A stretch of 7,003 bases of DNA from assembly GCA_016191985.1 (NCBI GenBank), contig JACPVB010000171.1:1-7003 (forward strand), in the 5' to 3' direction. This DNA is from Chloroflexota bacterium. GTDB taxonomy: Bacteria; Chloroflexota; Anaerolineae; Anaerolineales; Villigracilaceae. Under the pieces are notes generated by a model. That model was not told the origin of the DNA, made no database searches, and saw only the letters and a list, made by a program, of their open reading frames with translations. Made by a program: the position numbers and the translations under genes. Shown here in pieces: positions 1-5,051 of this stretch (its first letter is position 1; every line of letters starts with the position of its first letter).

Positions 1-649
1 CATTGCGGTCAGCCAAATATAAAATGCGTTTCTTGCGTTTTGACTTCCACAACCGCCACGCAATCTGAAAGGCAACAAAAGTTTTTCCTGTTCCAGTTGC
101 CATCGTAAGCAGAACACGCTTTTGACCCTCCAATAGCTTGTTGACTGTTTTATTAATGGCAATTTGCTGATAATAGCGTGGAGATTTTCCGCCTACTTCT
201 TCCCAATATGAAAAAAGAGAGACGGTTTCTTCCTGTTTACTTTCAAATTTGAATGTGCCTTTCAGCCGTCCCCATAATTCATCAGGCGTTGGAAATGAAT
301 CGAGGTCGCGTTCCATGCCTGTAATGAAATCGTGTTCCACAATCCCTTTGCCGTTGCTGGAATAAGCAAATTTCAATCCCATCATCTCTGCATATTGAAT
401 GGCCTGCTGCAATCCCTTGGCGGGATGAGCATATTCAGCTTTTGCTTCCACTACCGCAATCGGAATATTCTGCCGAATGAACAAAGTGTAATCTGGGCGC
501 AATCCATCCCTGCGTGTGTGCCTGTCACCAATCGGCACAATACGCCCAGGCGTCAAGACCATCTGCTCGGTGATATATTCATCCTCCCAACCAGATGTGT
601 GTAATTTAGGGACTATGTACGTTCGACAAGTATCGGCTTCATTTGGCAT
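1..649 (-). CDS. hsdR: Type I restriction endonuclease R subunit (HsdR), N-terminal part, cut by window edge
   Basis: This is the motor and nuclease subunit of a type I restriction-modification complex (with HsdM and HsdS), which translocates and cleaves unmethylated DNA. Reading the minus strand from 649 gives 216 codons before the left edge. The HsdR N-terminal nuclease domain comes first: D53 in RPDY, then E68-A-K70 in VVEAKAE form the PD-(D/E)xK site, followed by a Q82-x3-Y86 motif typical of these nucleases. The start of the SF2 translocase follows, with Walker A MATGTGKT (K189) and ILYLADRN at residues 209-216. ATG 649 is chosen because an in-frame TAA lies two codons upstream (653-655) and the protein begins as this family usually does. 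Full HsdR proteins are roughly 800-1100 residues, so most of the gene lies outside the window. No hsdM or hsdS is visible. The gene is clearly more AT-rich than its neighbours, consistent with horizontal acquisition. The family call is strong; whether the gene is intact cannot be judged. Confidence 0.93.
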   Translation of the reverse strand, partial: MPNEADTCRTYIVPKLHTSGWEDEYITEQMVLTPGRIVPIGDRHTRRDGLRPDYTLFIRQNIPIAVVEAKAEYAHPAKGLQQAIQYAEMMGLKFAYSSNGKGIVEHDFITGMERDLDSFPTPDELWGRLKGTFKFESKQEETVSLFSYWEEVGGKSPRYYQQIAINKTVNKLLEGQKRVLLTMATGTGKTFVAFQIAWRLWKSKRKKRILYLADRN

Positions 650-672
650 GGGTTACCCCATTATTTTTCCCA

Positions 673-678
673 AGTATA
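673..678 (-). promoter_or_regulatory. Possible -10 box for hsdR (TATACT)
   Basis: On the minus strand TATACT lies 23 bases before the hsdR ATG and differs from TATAAT at one base. No convincing -35 hexamer sits 16-18 bases further upstream, so this is only a candidate. A G-rich stretch (GGGG) about 6 bases before the ATG might act as a weak ribosome binding site. Confidence 0.25.
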
Positions 679-743
679 CCCCACCTCTTTTCATAAAACT
701 GGGCAAAAACCGCGCAAGATCGTATAGTTATCAAACTGGCATT

Positions 744-776
744 CCTTCGACTCTCCCTCGACTCTCCTTCGACTCG
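744..776. repeat. Three tandem 11-base repeats (CCTTCGACTCT)
   Basis: Three consecutive 11-base units, CCTTCGACTCT, CCCTCGACTCT and CCTTCGACTCG, occupy 744-776, each differing from the consensus by at most one base. This is a small minisatellite-like array in the spacer and does not overlap a plausible gene. Function is unknown. Confidence 0.75.
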
Positions 777-866
777 CTCCCATCTAAAACCCCTTAAAAT
801 ACCCACATGACTATACGCAGGCTATCCCTCAAAACTCATCCCATCCCTCCCACAAAACCTTTCCCT

Positions 867-935
867 CCTCCCAACGCTCTCCCAACACTCCCATATCCTC
901 CCATACCTCCAATCACTAATCTCCAATCTCTACCC
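867..935. repeat. Degenerate CTCCCA-type repeats, about 10-base period
   Basis: The + strand shows repeated CTCCCAA/CTCCCAT words roughly every 9-11 bases, decaying into CTCCAAT words near the right end. The periodicity is irregular, so this may be a decayed array or just a low-complexity C/T/A-rich tract. Confidence 0.4.
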
Positions 936-942
936 TCCCCCC

Positions 943-1005
943 AATCGCCAATCGTAAATCCAAAATCGTAAATCGCAAATCGTCAATCAAAAATCGTAAA
1001 TCATA
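943..1005. repeat. Heptamer tandem array, 9 units of AATCnnn
   Basis: Nine contiguous 7-base units run in perfect register: AATCGCC, AATCGTA, AATCCAA, AATCGTA, AATCGCA, AATCGTC, AATCAAA, AATCGTA, AATCATA. The AATC core is invariant in all nine, while the three trailing bases vary around GTA. The array ends exactly where the TATAAT box (1006-1011) before trmFO begins, so it fills the position where a -35 element would lie. The units are far too short for CRISPR. Amplification by replication slippage is the simplest origin; a binding role for the constant core is speculative. Confidence 0.85.
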
Positions 1006-1011
1006 TATAAT
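1006..1011 (+). promoter_or_regulatory. Consensus TATAAT -10 box, probably giving a leaderless trmFO mRNA
   Basis: A perfect TATAAT is separated from the trmFO ATG (1018) only by CCCCCC. Transcription normally starts about 7 bases after the -10 box, which would place the first transcribed base at or next to the A of the ATG. No Shine-Dalgarno sequence precedes the start. The expected -35 position falls inside the AATC array (TCAATC at 983-988) and does not match TTGACA. Confidence 0.5.
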
Positions 1012-1017
1012 CCCCCC

Positions 1018-2364
1018 ATGCCCTCCCTCACCATCATCGGCGGCGGACTCTCAGGCTCCGAAGCCGCCTGGCAGGCCGCCCAGCACGGACTCAACGTCAA
1101 ACTCTACGAAATGCGCCCGATCAACCCCACCGGCGCACATCTCAGCGCGGACCTGGCGGAACTGGTCTGCTCCAACTCGCTTGGTTCCAACCTGCCAGAC
1201 CGCGCCTCGGGCGTCCTCAAGAATGAACTGCGTTTACTCAACTCCATGTTGCTCGAATGCGCCGAAGCCTCCGCCCTACCCGCAGGTGCAGCCCTCGCCG
1301 TGGATCGTGAGTCCTTCGCGCGTAGAGTCACAGAAAAAATCCAAAGCCATCCCAATATCCAAGTTATCCGCGAGGAAGTGCGGGAGATTCCCACAGACCC
1401 CGCCATCGTCGCCAGCGGACCGCTCACTTCCGAGAGCCTTTCGCAATCCATTGCAAAACTTAGCGGCGAGGAACATCTCTTCTTCTTCGACGCCATCGCC
1501 CCCATTATCCACGCCGAAAGTATCAATATGGATATCGCCTTTCGCGCCTCGCGTTACGACAAGGGCGACCAGGATGAAGGCGACTACATCAACTGTCCTT
1601 TCACAAAAGAACAATATTACGAATTCGTGAACGCGGTCAAAGCCGCCGAGCGCATCGAACTGCGCTCATTTGAGGATGCCATAAAAGCAGGTGTCAAAGC
1701 GGGGCAATTCTTTGAGGGCTGTCTGCCCGTCGAGATCATCGCCGAGCGCGGCGTGGACTCGCTCGCCTTCGGCCCCATGCGTCCTGTTGGCTTGCGCAAC
1801 CCGCATACGGGCAAACGTCCCTACGCGGTCATCCAACTTCGGCAGGATAACCTCGCAGGCAGTTTATATAACCTCGTCGGCTTTCAGACCAATCTCAAAT
1901 TCCCAGAACAACGCCGCGTCTTTCGCATGATCCCCGGCCTCGAAAACGCCGAGTTCGAGCGCTACGGACAAATGCACCGCAACACCTTCATCGCCTCGCC
2001 CAAACTTCTACGCCCTACCCTCCAGCACATCACCCGCGACGATCTCTTCTTCGCAGGCCAACTCACCGGCGTCGAAGGCTACATGGGCAACATCGCCACC
2101 GGTCTGCTGGCCGGGGTCAACATGGCAAGATTGGCGCAAGGCCAATCCCTACTGACACTCCCGCAAGAAACCATGCTCGGCGCGCTTTGTCACTACGTCA
2201 CCCACGCCAGCCTCAAAGACTTCCAACCCATGAAAGCCAACTTCGGCATCCTCCCCCCGCTCGAACTCGAAAACAAAAAGATCGGCAAACGCGAACGCGG
2301 CCAACTCCACGCCGAAAGAGCCGCCAATGCACTTACAAATTACCTATCACTGGTGGTCGAGTAG
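1018..2364 (+). CDS. trmFO: Methylenetetrahydrofolate--tRNA-(uracil-54-C5)-methyltransferase, FAD-dependent, TrmFO
   Basis: This cytoplasmic flavoenzyme makes 5-methyluridine at position 54 of the tRNA T-loop, using methylenetetrahydrofolate as carbon donor and FADH2 as reductant. At 448 residues it has the normal family length. The N-terminus carries the dinucleotide-binding motif IIGGGLSGSEAA (residues 6-17) followed by YEMRP (30-34). C51 in ELVCSNSLGSN and C235 in FEGCLPVE sit where the family's two functional cysteines are found; the second corresponds to the one implicated in methyl transfer. The conserved FGPMRPVGL, FQTNLKFPEQ and AGQLTGVEGYMGN segments are present. The start at ATG 1018 places the glycine-rich motif at the expected distance. 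There is no Shine-Dalgarno, and a TATAAT box 6 bases upstream suggests a leaderless transcript. The last codons overlap an inverted copy of the downstream octamer repeat. The assignment is very secure. Confidence 0.97.
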   Translation: MPSLTIIGGGLSGSEAAWQAAQHGLNVKLYEMRPINPTGAHLSADLAELVCSNSLGSNLPDRASGVLKNELRLLNSMLLECAEASALPAGAALAVDRESFARRVTEKIQSHPNIQVIREEVREIPTDPAIVASGPLTSESLSQSIAKLSGEEHLFFFDAIAPIIHAESINMDIAFRASRYDKGDQDEGDYINCPFTKEQYYEFVNAVKAAERIELRSFEDAIKAGVKAGQFFEGCLPVEIIAERGVDSLAFGPMRPVGLRNPHTGKRPYAVIQLRQDNLAGSLYNLVGFQTNLKFPEQRRVFRMIPGLENAEFERYGQMHRNTFIASPKLLRPTLQHITRDDLFFAGQLTGVEGYMGNIATGLLAGVNMARLAQGQSLLTLPQETMLGALCHYVTHASLKDFQPMKANFGILPPLELENKKIGKRERGQLHAERAANALTNYLSLVVE

Positions 2365-2422
2365 AGCAAGCACCTTTCTCACTCATATCAAGACCACCCG
2401 ACCACTCGACCACTCGACCACC
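2352..2422 (+). repeat. Inverted repeat joining the trmFO stop region to the octamer array
   Basis: The last 13 bases of trmFO, GGTGGTCGAGTAG (2352-2364, including the stop codon), are the reverse complement of CCACTCGACCACC in the array (2410-2422) except for one base. The same 13-mer recurs at 2434-2446. In RNA this could form a 12-of-13-pair stem with a loop of about 45 bases, sequestering the trmFO stop codon. No T-tract follows, so it is not a standard intrinsic terminator. Whether the stem forms is unknown. Confidence 0.45.
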
Positions 2423-2518
2423 CGACTATTCGACCACTCGACCACCCGACCACTCGACCATCCGACCATCCGACTATCCGACTATTCGACCACTCGACTA
2501 CCCAACCACCCAACCACC
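2399..2518. repeat. Octamer tandem array, 15 units of CGACYAYY
   Basis: Fifteen contiguous 8-base units run in perfect register with no insertion or deletion. Thirteen are CGAC followed by CACT, CACC, TATT, CATC, TATC or TACC, and the last two are CAACCACC. A degenerate unit (AGACCACC) precedes the array at 2391-2398. Variation between units is confined to C/T changes at positions 5, 7 and 8, plus G-to-A at position 2 of the last two units, so all differences are transitions. The array fills the trmFO-to-M28 spacer and ends 7 bases before the M28 start codon. The period is not a multiple of three and repeats read through open frames only by chance, so this is not coding. Confidence 0.9.
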
Positions 2519-2525
2519 AAACTAA

Positions 2526-3419
2526 ATGACAAAACGCTCCGCCATCACCATCTACCTCTCTTTGATCTTCGCTCTTCTAGCTTTGGTTGCAGGCTGGTAC
2601 ATCGCCTCCTTCCTAAACCGTGAACCTGATTCGGTTTCCTTCGACAGTTCCCGCGCCTACGCCGACGTGCAGACTCAAGTCGCCTTCGGGCCGCGAACGC
2701 CCGGGTCGGCCGGCCATGCCCAGGTCCGCGAATGGATGCGCACAGAATTGGAATCAGCAGGCTGGATCGTCGAAATCCACGAATCCGAACGCCTGGGACA
2801 TCCCATCTACAACCTCATCGCCAAACGCAGTGACGAAGCCCCGCAGATCATCCTTGGCGCCCACTACGATACCCGCTTCTTCGCCGACAACGACCCCGAT
2901 GAAAGCAAGCGCACAGAACCCGTCCCCGGCGCAAATGACGGCGCATCCGGTGTCGCCGTCTTGCTCGAACTTGCGCGTTCTCTTCCTGATGACACCGTCC
3001 CCGTCTGGCTGGTCTTCTTCGACACCGAAGACAACGGCCGCATCGCAGGCTGGGACTGGATCCTCGGCTCGCGTGCCTTCGCCGAAGAAATAACCGTCCA
3101 ACCCCAAGCCGTTGTCATCGTGGATATGATCGGCGACGCCGACTTGAATATTTATCTCGAAAAGAATTCGGATGTCGCCATCCGCACCGAAATATGGACC
3201 ACCGCCGCAGAGTTGGGCTATGGCAATGTCTTCATCAACGAAGAGAAACACTCCATGCTCGACGACCACACCCCCTTCCTCGAAAAAAACATCCCCGCCG
3301 TAGACATCATCGACTTCGACTATGAATACTGGCACACCACCCACGACACCCTCGACAAAATCTCCCCCGCAAGCCTCCAAGCCGTCGGCGACACACTCTG
3401 GCATTGGATTGCTGAATAA
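2526..3419 (+). CDS. Membrane-anchored M28-family metallohydrolase (aminopeptidase or glutaminyl-cyclase-like)
   Basis: This 297-residue zinc-dependent hydrolase of the M28 family also resembles glutaminyl cyclases; from sequence alone I cannot choose between cleaving N-terminal residues and cyclising N-terminal glutamine. Residues 7-29 form one hydrophobic signal-anchor helix after MTKR, so the catalytic domain should lie outside the cytoplasmic membrane. Likely metal-site residues appear in family order: H113 in GAHYDTR, D138 in PGANDGASG, the E168-D169 pair in FFDTEDNG, D200 in IVDMIGD and H270 in YWHTTHDTLD. Most M28 enzymes have Glu-Glu where this has Glu-Asp, so the second metal ligand would be Asp. 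ATG 2526 is fixed by an in-frame TAA immediately upstream (2523-2525). No Shine-Dalgarno is visible: the octamer array ends 7 bases before the start. Co-transcription with trmFO is possible but not shown. Confidence 0.88.
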   Translation: MTKRSAITIYLSLIFALLALVAGWYIASFLNREPDSVSFDSSRAYADVQTQVAFGPRTPGSAGHAQVREWMRTELESAGWIVEIHESERLGHPIYNLIAKRSDEAPQIILGAHYDTRFFADNDPDESKRTEPVPGANDGASGVAVLLELARSLPDDTVPVWLVFFDTEDNGRIAGWDWILGSRAFAEEITVQPQAVVIVDMIGDADLNIYLEKNSDVAIRTEIWTTAAELGYGNVFINEEKHSMLDDHTPFLEKNIPAVDIIDFDYEYWHTTHDTLDKISPASLQAVGDTLWHWIAE

Positions 3420-3423
3420 CCAT

Positions 3424-3445
3424 GGAGTCGGGCAGCTTGCTGCCC
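3424..3445 (+). repeat. REP-like element: GGAG tetranucleotide plus perfect hairpin
   Basis: GGAG (3424-3427), then TC, is followed by a perfect 7-base-pair hairpin: GGGCAGC, loop TT, GCTGCCC (3430-3445). REP sequences mobilised by RAYT-type transposases typically have a GTAG or GGAG tetranucleotide 5' of a hairpin, and this matches that plan. It begins 5 bases after the M28 stop codon. There is no T-run after the stem, so it is not a classical terminator, though it may protect the 3' end of the M28 mRNA. A second member lies in opposite orientation at 3654-3675. Confidence 0.6.
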
Positions 3446-3446
3446 T

Positions 3447-3603
3447 GAGAGACTGTTTCTTAAGTACACGGATCAGACGGGTTACACGGTTAAACACGGA
3501 TTTTTAAAAAGGTTTTCCGTGAAAATCTGTAGAACTTGTACTGAGCCTGCCGAAGTATCCGTGGAGTCCGTGTCCCAAAAAGGCAGTTAAGAAACACTCT
3601 CTG
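3447..3603. mobile_element. Possible MITE-like element with 17-base imperfect terminal inverted repeats
   Basis: GAGAGACTGTTTCTTAA (3447-3463) and TTAAGAAACACTCTCTG (3587-3603) are inverted repeats matching at 15 of 17 positions, with a perfect 10-base core (TGTTTCTTAA). They enclose 123 bases containing three ACACGG words (3466, 3484, 3494), a CACGGA...TCCGTG inverted pair (3495-3521) and CCGTGT (3568). The element has no coding capacity and no clear target-site duplication. It could be a small non-autonomous element nested between the two REP-like sequences, or part of one composite repeat. Confidence 0.4.
3539..3557. repeat. 19-base dispersed quasi-palindrome (TACTTCGGCAGGCTCAGTA on minus)
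   Basis: On the minus strand this reads TACTTCGGCAGGCTCAGTA, with complementary ends (TACT and AGTA). It resembles the word CACTTCGACAAGCTCAGTG that I recall recurring between genes in many unrelated bacterial genomes; the end bases change together (T...A versus C...G). The comparison is from memory and unverified. Confidence 0.4.
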
Positions 3604-3605
3604 AA

Positions 3606-3643
3606 GGTGTTGCCCTTTGGATGCCGCCTTGTGGGTGCTGCCC
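3606..3643. repeat. Short direct repeat pair GGTGYTGCCC
   Basis: GGTGTTGCCC (3606-3615) and GGTGCTGCCC (3634-3643) are direct repeats differing at one base, spaced 28 bases start to start. The second contains GCTGCCC, which is also the right stem of the REP-like hairpin at 3430-3445. It may be a fragment of another dispersed element. Confidence 0.4.
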
Positions 3644-3653
3644 GTTATATGCT

Positions 3654-3675
3654 CATCAGCAAGCTGATGGACTCC
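3654..3675 (-). repeat. Second REP-like element, inverted relative to the first
   Basis: On the minus strand this reads GGAG (3675-3672), TC, then CATCAGC, loop TT, GCTGATG (3669-3654): the same architecture and spacing as the element at 3424-3445. The stem's three outer pairs differ (CAT/ATG against GGG/CCC), but each change is matched on the other side, so a perfect 7-base-pair hairpin is kept. Such covariation argues for a conserved structure. The two elements face each other across about 210 bases, like paired REPs in a mosaic element. Confidence 0.6.
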
Positions 3676-3757
3676 AGAGTCATGTCCCTCAAAATCTCTG
3701 TGTCCTCTGTGGCATAAGGGTTTAAAAAATAGTATAGCCAAAACCTCAAACTCGGCG

Positions 3758-3763
3758 TAAACT
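3758..3763 (+). promoter_or_regulatory. -10-like TAAACT close to the histidine kinase start
   Basis: TAAACT (TANNNT type) ends 7 bases before ATG 3771, which would place a transcription start at or within a base or two of the start codon. No Shine-Dalgarno is visible in the 15 bases before the ATG. No good -35 hexamer is present. The arrangement resembles that of trmFO and of the gene at 6701. Confidence 0.35.
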
Positions 3764-3770
3764 AGAGACA

Positions 3771-5051
3771 ATGACATTACAGACATCTTTGCAAAAACTC
3801 CGCACCCCCTGGGTGGAACGCATCTCTCGTGAACTCGCGAGCGGTGAAGGCGTGCGCGCGGGTTTCTCTGAACAGCTTGTCCGTTTTTACGAACTGCTCG
3901 AACAGACCGTCATGACCGGCGACACCGCCTGGCTCGACCCCATCCTCTACGACTGGGGACGCTCCCCCACTGAAACAAATCTCGAAGAGGGTGACTACAA
4001 CGTCTCCTTCGTCATCAACCGCATGATCGCGCTCTCAATTGAAACAGCGCGCGAAACTCTCAAACAAAAAGATGCGCTTGAATTTATTGCCGCAGTCGTC
4101 CCCATTCTCACGCACAGCCTCAGCGTCGTCGTCCGCTACGAAATGGAAACCCGCGTCGCGCATATCTCCAGCGAACTTGGCAAAACACAGGACAAACTCC
4201 AACAACTGGATCGTAACAAATCCAACTTCATTTCCGTTGCGGCGCATGAGTTGAAAACCCCGCTCACGCTCATCGAAGGCTACACCTCCATGATGGTGGA
4301 CATCGCTCAAAACAGCGAACAAAGCCAAATGAACAGCTACCTTGAGGGCGTCAACACCGGCATTCACCGCCTGCGCCACATCATTGACGATATGATCGAC
4401 GTCTCTCTGATCGACAACAACCTACTCATCCTCAACTTCCAGCCGTTGTGGATCAGCCATTTATTCACCCTGCTTGGCAATGAGTTGAAGAGAACGGTCG
4501 AAGAACGCAAACAGAACCTCACCGTCAATCCCTTTGAAGGCAGCGAGATCATGATCTATGCGGATACCGAACGCCTGTACCAGGCCCTGCACAACGTCAT
4601 ATCCAACGCGATCAAATATACGCCCGATCATGGGACGATCACCATTAACGGACGCCTGCTGCCCGGCTTCGTTGAGATCATCATCACCGATACAGGCATC
4701 GGCATCTCCCCCGAACATCAGGCCATCATCTTCGAGAAATTCGGCCAGCTTGGCCGCACCGACCTGCACTCCAGCGGCAAGACCAAATTCAAAGGCGGTG
4801 GACCGGGCCTCGGCCTGCCCATCACCCGCGGCATCATCGAAGCGCATGGCGGCACCATCTGGGTTGAATCGGAAGGGTACGACGAAGTAAAATTAAACGG
4901 CTCCACCTTTCACATCCTCCTGCCCACACGCACCGAGCCGACCGACCCCAGCATGACCAAATTCTTCGGTCAATTTTCACAAGACAAAAAAGAATTAGAA
5001 ACGGAAACCAGTGGCAAAGAAAATCCCTCAACCGACAAATCCCCCGCGTGA
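3771..5051 (+). CDS. Soluble sensor histidine kinase, HisKA plus HATPase_c
   Basis: This 426-residue cytoplasmic histidine kinase should autophosphorylate on H159 and pass the phosphate to a response regulator. No transmembrane segment is seen. Residues 1-125 or so form a mostly helical N-terminal region that I do not recognise and that is presumably the sensor or a partner-binding domain. A charged helix (about 126-150) leads into the dimerisation domain with H-box FISVAAHELKTPL. The ATPase domain is complete: N-box NVISNAIKYTPD (N279), G1 DTGIGIS (D307), F-box IFEKFGQL and G2 GGGPGLGLPI (342-351). The last 40 or so residues are polar, probably disordered. The preceding spacer and a TAAACT box 7 bases before the ATG suggest it is the first gene of the cluster. 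Its 3' end overlaps hflX by 41 bases. No response regulator gene adjoins it, so it is an orphan here, and its signal is unknown. Confidence 0.92.
   Translation: MTLQTSLQKLRTPWVERISRELASGEGVRAGFSEQLVRFYELLEQTVMTGDTAWLDPILYDWGRSPTETNLEEGDYNVSFVINRMIALSIETARETLKQKDALEFIAAVVPILTHSLSVVVRYEMETRVAHISSELGKTQDKLQQLDRNKSNFISVAAHELKTPLTLIEGYTSMMVDIAQNSEQSQMNSYLEGVNTGIHRLRHIIDDMIDVSLIDNNLLILNFQPLWISHLFTLLGNELKRTVEERKQNLTVNPFEGSEIMIYADTERLYQALHNVISNAIKYTPDHGTITINGRLLPGFVEIIITDTGIGISPEHQAIIFEKFGQLGRTDLHSSGKTKFKGGGPGLGLPITRGIIEAHGGTIWVESEGYDEVKLNGSTFHILLPTRTEPTDPSMTKFFGQFSQDKKELETETSGKENPSTDKSPA

Larger units (their letters stand above)
650..1017. other. Gene-free divergent spacer, + strand nearly free of G, packed with short repeats
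   Basis: This 368-base spacer lies between the divergent hsdR and trmFO genes. I see no gene or RNA gene in it. After the hsdR upstream region come three 11-base repeats (744-776) and then a pyrimidine/A-rich stretch (about 782-942) with only about five G residues on the + strand. Loose CTCCCA-type repeats fall in this stretch (about 867-935), and an AATC heptamer array follows (943-1005). A TATAAT box then abuts trmFO. Short open frames crossing the left part are antisense to hsdR or repeat-derived and show no protein family signal. Confidence 0.7.
3420..3770. other. Gene-free spacer built of dispersed-repeat sequences
   Basis: This 351-base spacer between the M28 gene and the histidine kinase gene has no credible ORF or RNA gene. 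It contains two REP-like hairpins in opposite orientation (3424-3445 and 3654-3675), a pair of 17-base inverted repeats (3447-3463 and 3587-3603) enclosing ACACGG/CCGTGT words, a 19-base quasi-palindrome (3539-3557) and a 10-base direct repeat (3606-3615 and 3634-3643). Its codon-free, mosaic character contrasts with the compact genes on either side. Confidence 0.7.

Noticed and set aside
332..797. Two overlapping + strand open frames of about 90 codons
   Set aside because: The first is antisense to hsdR, and the second runs from hsdR antisense into the 11-base repeats. Neither shows family motifs or a ribosome binding site.
943..1005. Heptamer and octamer arrays considered as CRISPR
   Set aside because: Units of 7-8 bases are contiguous with no spacers, and there are no cas genes. 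CRISPR repeats are about 24-40 bases with unique spacers.
2187..2623. Open frames encoding a repetitive RPPDHST-type peptide
   Set aside because: The peptide repeat simply results from reading an 8-base array in triplets (24-base cycle). The frames overlap trmFO and the M28 gene out of frame and have no start signal.
3430..3445. Perfect GC-rich hairpin considered as an intrinsic terminator
   Set aside because: There is no T-run after the stem, and the GGAG plus a covarying sister copy fits a REP-like element better. A secondary effect on mRNA 3' ends remains possible.
2754..3497. 247-codon open frame on the minus strand
   Set aside because: It lies almost wholly antisense to the M28 gene, whose protein has clear family motifs. 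The antisense product is Val/Gly/Asp-rich with no recognisable domain, as expected for a shadow frame in GC-rich DNA.
3495..3521. CACGGA...TCCGTG hairpin considered as a terminator for the M28 gene
   Set aside because: The stem is only 6 pairs with a 15-base loop, no T-tract follows, and it sits about 75 bases after the stop inside a repeat element.
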